The position numbers and the translations under genes are program-made. Under the pieces are notes generated by a model. The model was not told the origin of the DNA. It made no database searches and was given only the letters and a program-made list of their open reading frames with translations. From NCBI RefSeq assembly GCF_015706575.1, contig NW_024037058.1, forward strand, positions 3,279,754 to 3,343,753: 64,000 nt of DNA, in the 5' to 3' direction. This DNA comes from Patiria miniata. Lineage: Eukaryota; Echinodermata; Asteroidea; Valvatida; Asterinidae. This document shows, piece by piece, positions 58,095 through 64,000 of the stretch (positions within the stretch are counted from its first letter, which is position 1; each line of letters starts with the position of its first letter).

Positions 58095-59125
58095 TTACCC
58101 CTCAGCCGAGAGGCTCGAGGGGTATTGTCATCGCCTAGGGCGTCCGTCCGTCCGGATGTATGTCCGTCCGTCCGTCCGTCCGTCCGGGTAGCTTGGTTTC
58201 CGGATGATAACTTGAGTTTAAAATGTCGTTTGGGGTTGTAACTTCGGTAGGGGGTTGCCCTTGGGAGTAGGCAAGTTGGGATTGGTTTTGAGGTCAAAAG
58301 GTCAAAGGTCAAGGTCACCGTGGTGAGTTAAAGGTAAATGGTTTCCGGATGATAACTTGAGTTAGAAATGATATTTTGGTGTCTAACTTTGGTAGAGGGT
58401 TGCCCTTGGGAGTAGGCAAGTTGGGATTGGTTTTGGGGTCAAAAGGTCAAAGGTCAAGGTCACCATGGTGAGTTAAAGGTAAATGGTTTCCGGATGATAA
58501 CTTGAGTTAGAAATGAGATTTTGGTGTCTAACTTTGGTAGAGGGTTACCCTTGGGAGTAGGCAAGTTGGGATTGGTTTTGAGGTCAAAAGGTCAAAGGTC
58601 AAGGTCACCGTGGTGAGTTAAAGGTAAATGGTTTCCTGATGATAACTTGAGTTAGAAATGAGATTTTGGTGTCTAACTTTGGTAGAGGGTTGCCCTTGGT
58701 GTTAGGCAAGTTGGGATTGGTTTTGGGGTCAAAAGGTCAAAGGTCAAGGTCACCATGGTGAGTTAAAGATAAATGGTTACAGGATGATAATTGAGTTAGA
58801 AATGAGATTTTGGGGTCTAACTTTTGTAGAGGGTTACTCTTGGGAGTAGGCAAGTTGGGATTGGTTTTGGGGTCACAAGGTCAAAGGTCAAGGTCAGCAT
58901 GGTGAATTCAAGGTAAATGGTTTCCGGATGATAACTTGAGTTAGAAATAAGATTTTTATGTCTAACTTTGGTAGGGTGTTGCCCTTGGGAGTAGGCAAGT
59001 TGGGATTGGTTTTGGGGTCAAAAGGTCAAAGGTCAAGGTCACCGTGGTGAGTTAAATGTTAATGGTTCCCGGATGATAACCTGACTCTGGCTGAGGGGTT
59101 TCAACAGCAACGCTGTTATTTTTTT
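58095..59125. repeat. 145-bp tandem repeat array with CTCAGCC-type inverted ends
   Basis: Left end ttttttacccctcagccgag then a (CGTC)n-like tract (58141-58188). The phrase GGTTTCCGGATGATAACTTG or a variant starts at 58195, 58340, 58485, 58630, 58775, 58919 and 59064, so there are six full 145-bp units. Each ends with several AGGTCA hexamers. The right end ggctgaggggtttcaacagc inverts the left. Probably a transposon whose interior is the tandem array. Confidence 0.9.
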
Positions 59126-59939
59126 ACCTGAGACTGCTGTTTAGAAGATGGTATGGGAGTTGTGTCCAATTATCGTGGGTCTATGACCCTGTGTGGTAAT
59201 TAAATGTATATATGAGGGGATTGAACAGTCTGTAGCCACCTGATCAACAATTTCCTGTGGCTAGCTTGGCCCATGTAGGCTGCGTATTGGGAAAAGGAGA
59301 TAAATGTAATATTAAATGACTTTGAGGGGGATACAAGAATATGTTGCACAGGCTGTAACAATATTGCACTCGTTGAATATTGTTATAGCAAGTGCAATAT
59401 ATTCTTGTATCCCCCCCAAAAAGCCATCCAATATTATTATTTATATCAAGCTGACTTCACCCACAAGAAAACGATTCACGAAACTGTCTTTATTTCTCAT
59501 GTTTCGGTAAATTATTCTTTGCTTACTGAAGCAAATTTCACGCCTCTTAAAGAAGCTATTTGTGGTCGTTGACAACAGTGTGTCTATTCCCCAATGCCCG
59601 CTGCATCTACGTGTGAAGTACTGCCTGGTACCCTCTGTTGTCTGGTTGACAAGTATGAGTTTCTACGTTCTTGACTAAGTGGGAACCAGTGAAATTCGTG
59701 AAAATTCCCGGATGACAAAATAAAAAATAATATTGCCCTCATCCGAGTACTTTTACTGATGTAAAATTTCAGTCATCCGGGTACTTTTTCCGCAAGCATA
59801 CAATACGCCGATTTATTTTTACCACTGGAAGCCTGATGTAAATAATAATGTGAATTACATAGCGCACGTACATGTACATATTGTTTCAACCAGACAGGTT
59901 ATCATGGCGTATGTAGTACAATATCATTACCCCTGCTCA

Positions 59940-60134
59940 CCAGGGCAATGAAAATATTCCAAAGACCATCTCATCTCCCTGGGGAGTAAACAGCTCAATG
60001 CTGCCATTTTGTCGCAAAGCAGCTAAAATCAACCACAATAACTATCTCTACTCATTCTCCTGGGTGGGGAGAAACAATGAGTGACAAGGTGACTGGCACA
60101 TACCACTAACCCAGGCTGGACTCGAACCCATGAC
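59940..60134 (-). mobile_element. tRNA-derived SINE, 3' portion; interrupted by hAT-like element
   Basis: On the minus strand it contains the B-box region GGGTTCGAGTCCAGCC and a body with ACTCATTGTTTCTCCCCACC and CTCCCCAGGGAGATGAG, as in the SINE at 27664. The head lies beyond the insertion at 61146. Confidence 0.8.
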
Positions 60135-61145
60135 CAGAGTTGTAATGACTTGAGTCAATGACTCGACTCGAGTCCGACTCGAGTCACATTTTTTGGCGAC
60201 TCGACTCGACTCGAGTCCCGACGGGTAAATGACTCGACTCGACTCGAGTCACTGCGAGCAAATGACTCGACTCGACTCGAGTCCCTCATCAGAATGACTC
60301 GACTCGACTCGAGGAAGGCTAATAAGACTCGAGTCCCAAAATAAAAGCAAAACTTACTTGCGAAAAATATTTGCAATGACTTACGCTGCGCCGTTCGCGT
60401 TGCCAGTTTTTGTTCACGTCACGTTAATGTTCGCGAATAATGTACGTTTATATACAGCGGCAGTCTGTTTCCTTCCTCCATAATGAAACAACACACATAC
60501 ACCGTGTCGCGGACTCCCACCTTGTGGTTCTATAGCATGTAATGCTAAACCCGGAACCAGACTTAAAACGCATTTCTCAATCCGTGGTTTCATCATTGGT
60601 TTCGGGCGATTTTGAAGTTCTTGGTGGAACGCTGGCTAAATTCATGTCCCGATTTCACACAAAAAAATGGATACGGACGGGCCCACCTTTAAATAATCAG
60701 AAACAGTTTTGTATAATGCAATTAGGTTTTAACGTTGTCAGCGATCAGCGAACAACAAAATCTAGACCCGAAGCCAAACCGGTTATAAGACCGAAGTTTC
60801 ACATCTTCTTATCTGTGACGTGAGCTAGCAATGGAAACTGTTGGTTGGGTACCATACAGCATACTTTATGTCTTTGGATTTCCGTAATAGACTGGTGCCT
60901 TGTATTCTTTCTCTCTTGTGTTTGTTGCTTTTTATTGTAATTTAGTGTTCAAATATTTGTGACTCGAATTGACTCGAGCTAAATACTTGACTCGACTCGA
61001 CTCGACTCGACTCGACCACACTCTGTGACTCGACTCGACTCGACTCGACCTTGTTGACCTAATGACTCGACTCGACTCGAGTCACTTCTTTAAAATGACT
61101 CGACTCGACTCAAGTCACAAAAATCAGTGACTCGTTACAACTCTG
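60135..61145. mobile_element. hAT-like element of GACTCGAGTC palindromes, exact 8-bp duplication
   Basis: 1011 bp inserted in a SINE. Exact duplication CCCATGAC (60127-60134, 61146-61153). Ends CAGAGTTGTAATGA and, inverted, CAGAGTTGTAACGA. Both sides carry long arrays of GACTCGACTCGAGTC words (60152-60335 and 60960-61125). The middle (60340-60950) has a 93-codon frame with no recognised domain. Confidence 0.93.
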
Positions 61146-61225
61146 CCCATGACTTGCAGATTTCCCCATAAGATCATACTCTCAATGCACCAGACCATGA
61201 GGCAACAGAACTCCACAAATTAAAA
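61146..61225 (-). mobile_element. tRNA-like head of the interrupted SINE
   Basis: On the minus strand it reads TTGCCTCATGGTCTGGTGCA (A-box-like), joining across the 1011-bp insertion to the body at 59940-60134. Confidence 0.75.
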
Positions 61226-61389
61226 AAATCCCTTTCCGAAAGCAGCTCTGAAAAGAAGCAATTTACAATAAGTGGAAAGACCACTTGTCTAGTCAGAAAT
61301 CTAATTGTCACGAAATTTCAATTGGATGCTTGCCCATTTACACAGATGAATGTATAAAGCAAGTACCGGTAACATCCTGAATTTCATAA

Positions 61390-62073
61390 CATCCAGTCCT
61401 TCCGTATATTGGCCATGCATCACACAAGATCCAGCGAATCCTCCGTGAAGCCAATATTAAGGTCTACTACCGAACTCGCAATAAACTCGAAACGAAATTG
61501 TACACCCACAAAGACAAGCACAACCCGAGAGGTCAAGCAGGAGTTTACCGAATTCCTTGCTCATGTGGCAAAGTGTACATTGGCGAGACTGGCAGAGACC
61601 TCACTACCAGGCTTAAAGAACACATAGCTCACGGCCGCAGAGGGGAACTTGACAAATCGGCAATTGTCAAACACTCTGCTGATCTGGATCATGTTGTTGA
61701 TTGGGAACAAGCGGAAATCATAGCCCCAGAGAAACACTGGTACACCCGTCGTATCAGAGAAGCTATTGAGATCCACAAACATGACACTGTCCCACAAGAT
61801 ATCGGCTACTTCATAAGCCACATATGGCATTCAGTTATTCCAAGTTGCAACACCCGTGGCTCACAGCCAACTGACACACCTGAGCGAGCAGGACGCTCAG
61901 CGGGCATCCCTCAACACAATGCCCAAGGCTCACAGCCAACTGACACAGTCGAGCGAGCAGGACGCTCAGCGGGCATCCCTCAACACAATGCCCATGGCTC
62001 ACAACCAACTGACACACCCGAGCGAGCAGGGCATGCCCAGCAAGCACTCCTAATCCTAACAAACCCTACTTAA
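61390..62073 (+). mobile_element. Penelope-like retroelement fragment with GIY-YIG endonuclease
   Basis: The translation shows LPYIGHASHKIQRILREANI, KLYTHKDKHNPRGQAG and then the GIY-YIG module GVYRIPCSCGKVYIGETGRD with LTTRLKEH, the standard C-terminal part of Penelope-like elements. The reverse transcriptase part is absent, so this is a truncated fossil. The end of the frame holds three 24-residue repeats (GSQPTDT-ERAG-SAGIPQHNA), a 72-bp minisatellite at about 61855-62035. Confidence 0.88.
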
Positions 62074-62103
62074 GGAGTAGCATCTCCAACTTTCTTCAGT
62101 CTC

Positions 62104-62134
62104 CTGACGATGACTAGAGCAGGCTAGTCGAAAC
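62104..62134 (+). ncRNA. Hammerhead-ribozyme-like core downstream of the Penelope fragment
   Basis: CTGACGA (62104-62110), a perfect 6-bp stem II (GACTAG at 62112-62117 with CTAGTC at 62124-62129, loop agcagg), then GAAAC (62130-62134). That is the order of the hammerhead conserved core. Penelope-like elements are known to carry minimal type I hammerheads. I could not place a convincing stem III or cleavage site, so activity is uncertain. Confidence 0.55.
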
Positions 62135-62139
62135 GTTGA

Positions 62140-63156
62140 GACCAAAGACAAGTTCTTTTAGGACTTACAGCAGGACTGTTCTAAACAGAACAAAAAAACT
62201 ACTTAGCAAGTTGATAATAAGCAGGACAAGTTCTTCTCAGAACTAATATCTTCTAAGCAGTAGTTATTACCACATGGTGTTACCGCAAAACCGAAACAAT
62301 ATCCTGAATTTCCAGAATCATTTTTTAGCGAAACTAGCAATTGCCTCAATCCTCAAGTTTCATCTAGTGTCATATGGGGCATGCATGCATACCTCAGTCG
62401 TCTGCCAAAGAATAATCATGTTAATTTGCAATACGCCCTCAATCCTTTTTTTCCACTACTTTTTTTTCCCTTCAAATGTCCGCTGATGTTGCAGATGATG
62501 CTTTGATCTCCTTAAAACTCTCACAAATATTCTTCAGGTTGGAGCTTGAGGTGACCTCAGTAAGGCCATAAGGCTTGATAATTATGCAGCCACTTACGAT
62601 CTCGACCGACACAAACATTCTTCATGAAATTTGGATAGTTAAGACAAATATCAGAGAAAACGGTAACGTCAGACCATACAGCGACATCGATATCTTGCAT
62701 GAGCTGCCAGGCTGGTCATTAGTCTGCTCCCTTACACATTGTGCTAAGTAAAAAGCGTTTTCAGGTTACAGATACATGACCATTGCTCCCTCAGTATGGC
62801 TTCCAGACGCACAATTACAAAATGACATCACCATCTGCAAATGGCGCCCAACTAAATTTGGTGCACAATGTATGGGAGCCTAGAGAGGCCACATAATACA
62901 AATACCATTTTAATTTTGCCAACGCGCATGGCTATGGCGATGCGCTCGCACATCAGAAACCGGAGACTTTTTTTTGGCCTAAAATCCTCCTGTACTAATA
63001 ATTTTCAAATGACCTCAATCCTTCAAAATCTTTCGGTTATGCAAAGAAGATATTCAGGTAGGTTAGGGTTAAGTTAGCATCGGCACCTAATGTACTGTTA
63101 ATAGCTAAGTAAACATTACGTCATGGCCTGAACACATTTTTTTTTCACTCACACAG
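62140..63156. other. Region upstream of SARM1
   Basis: The first part (to about 62290) looks like Penelope 3' sequence (gcaggacaagttcttctcag, catggtgttaccgcaaa). The rest should contain the SARM1 promoter and first exon. No TATA box seen. A candidate donor lies at 63058. Confidence 0.4.
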
Positions 63157-63257
63157 GTATTTCTGAAGATACCTTCATTGAGAAATCTACTTAATACTGC
63201 TTGCTGCAGCTGTTGAGATACCAAGAAGTATTAACAGACGTCCTTGGAGTCCTCTTT
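63157..63257 (+). other. SARM1: SARM1 5' UTR part of first coding exon
   Basis: A long pyrimidine tract followed by cacacag (ending 63156) looks like a splice acceptor, giving about 101 nt of 5' UTR before the ATG. A possible matching donor, caggtaggt, lies at 63055-63063, which would make a 99-bp intron. Inferred from sequence only. Confidence 0.45.
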
Positions 63258-64000
63258 ATGGGGAACAACTCCAGTAAGAGGCGGTCCCACAATAAACCCA
63301 GCAGCTCTGAACAGTCACTTAGCGGTGGAAGGAAGCGTTCACTCAAGCCAGATCTGGCTACTCAAGAAGCAGAGAAGTTTGTTGGAGAGGAAGACAACAA
63401 GCCCCCTCATCGTGTCAATGAGGAGACGAAAGAAAGACTGCTGAATCCACCAGGCTCCAAGGGCCTGTCTGATGCTTACATGCAGAAATCAGCTGATGGT
63501 AAAGGAAGCAGGGGGTCAGGTTATGAAATGAAAGCCGAACACCGAGAAGAAGAGGCTAGCTACGTTGAAATATCCCAGGTGGAGTTATCTGGAGAGAGAG
63601 ACGAACCAAGGCCAGAGCGAGACAGATTCCGAGGCAGCTACAGACGTAGTGGCAAGTTTAAAAAAATCATGTCCTCCCTATCTCCGCAAGAAGCGACTGC
63701 CGCGTCAGCGAATGAAGGCAAGATGGAGAGTACTATTCTTCTGGCTAATGACGTCATCCGAAGAATGCAGGAGGAGGATGCTGAAAGGGTTGTAGAAGCC
63801 ACACAACAGCTGTATCGTATGGTGGATGATGCCTGGAGCACGCCCAAGTATGGCCGGGACCTGGCCTGTAGTATTAGTGACAATCTACGCACTGAAGGAG
63901 GATTGGACATTCTATTGAAGAACTGCAAGTCAGATGACAAGGCATTGCAGGTCAATTCTGCAAGGCTCCTGGAACAGGTCATGACGGCTGATAATCGGGA
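63258..64000 (+). CDS. SARM1: SARM1 (SAM and TIR domain NAD hydrolase), N-terminal part, cut by window edge
   Basis: SARM1 hydrolyses NAD+ through its TIR domain and drives axon degeneration; the N-terminal armadillo domain is its NMN/NAD+ sensing lock (family knowledge). 247 codons are present. Residues from about 170 match the vertebrate protein: YRMVDDAWSTPKYGRDLA and LRTEGGLDILL...SARLLEQVMTADNR correspond to FQLVEEAWLLPAVGREVA and IRLDGGLDLLL...AARLLEQILVAENR. The first 165 residues are Ser/Lys/Glu-rich and unlike the vertebrate N-terminus. The start MGNNSSKRR fits the N-myristoylation rule (Gly2, small residue at 6). An in-frame TAA lies 66 nt upstream (63192-63194), which supports this ATG. 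SAM and TIR domains would lie beyond the window. Confidence 0.93.
   Translation, partial: MGNNSSKRRSHNKPSSSEQSLSGGRKRSLKPDLATQEAEKFVGEEDNKPPHRVNEETKERLLNPPGSKGLSDAYMQKSADGKGSRGSGYEMKAEHREEEASYVEISQVELSGERDEPRPERDRFRGSYRRSGKFKKIMSSLSPQEATAASANEGKMESTILLANDVIRRMQEEDAERVVEATQQLYRMVDDAWSTPKYGRDLACSISDNLRTEGGLDILLKNCKSDDKALQVNSARLLEQVMTADNR

Noticed and set aside
60542-60823. 93-codon frame inside the GACTCGAGTC element as a transposase remnant
   Set aside because: No hAT transposase motif (such as the C-terminal dimerisation region) could be recognised.
63244-63444. Open frame MESSLWGTTPVRGG... as the SARM1 start
   Set aside because: It is out of frame with the armadillo-coding frame; the ATG at 63258 leads in one open frame into the conserved region.

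Overview
The window comes from an intron-rich animal genome, most likely a marine invertebrate deuterostome (echinoderm- or hemichordate-like). That placement is an inference: both genes are close to their vertebrate orthologues, the DNA is AT-rich, words such as TACATGTA are frequent, and the sequence is crowded with short non-autonomous DNA transposons, tRNA-derived SINEs, a LINE remnant and a Penelope-like fragment. I cannot name the species.

Positions 2270-46940 (+) hold one complete gene, the orthologue of citron Rho-interacting kinase (CIT). I resolved 38 coding exons by eye. All introns are GT-AG, every junction keeps phase, and the exons sum to 6129 nt, or 2042 residues plus a stop. 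The domain order is N-terminal extension, AGC kinase domain with intact catalytic motifs, AGC C-tail with hydrophobic motif, a coiled coil of about 890 residues, a basic patch, a C1 zinc finger, a PH domain, a CNH (citron homology) domain, and a serine-rich tail ending in a class I PDZ-ligand-like T-A-V. The 5' UTR starts upstream in an unidentified exon; the coding start follows a good splice acceptor.

Positions 63258-64000 (+) hold the start of a second gene, the orthologue of SARM1. It is cut by the window edge in the first armadillo repeats. Its N-terminus has a strong N-myristoylation signature in place of the mitochondrial signal of the vertebrate protein. The two genes are about 16.3 kb apart on the same strand. 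The space between them holds a 223-bp satellite array (49.5-52.7 kb), a 145-bp repeat array (58.2-59.1 kb), several palindromic transposons, and a Penelope GIY-YIG fragment followed by a hammerhead-ribozyme-like core.

The introns are mostly transposon debris, but with unusually readable boundaries. At least six elements show hAT-type 8-bp target duplications (five exact or nearly so), several show TTAA or ATAT flanks, and several are inserted into one another or into satellites. A shared pattern is that the hAT-like elements carry a family-specific palindromic word near both ends. Other points of note are a 97-bp tandem duplication of the end of exon 18 split by a later transposon, a near-perfect 420-bp tandem duplication inside a transposon next to exon 27, a higher-order GC-box minisatellite in intron 4, and an alternative NAGNAG acceptor at the last coding exon.
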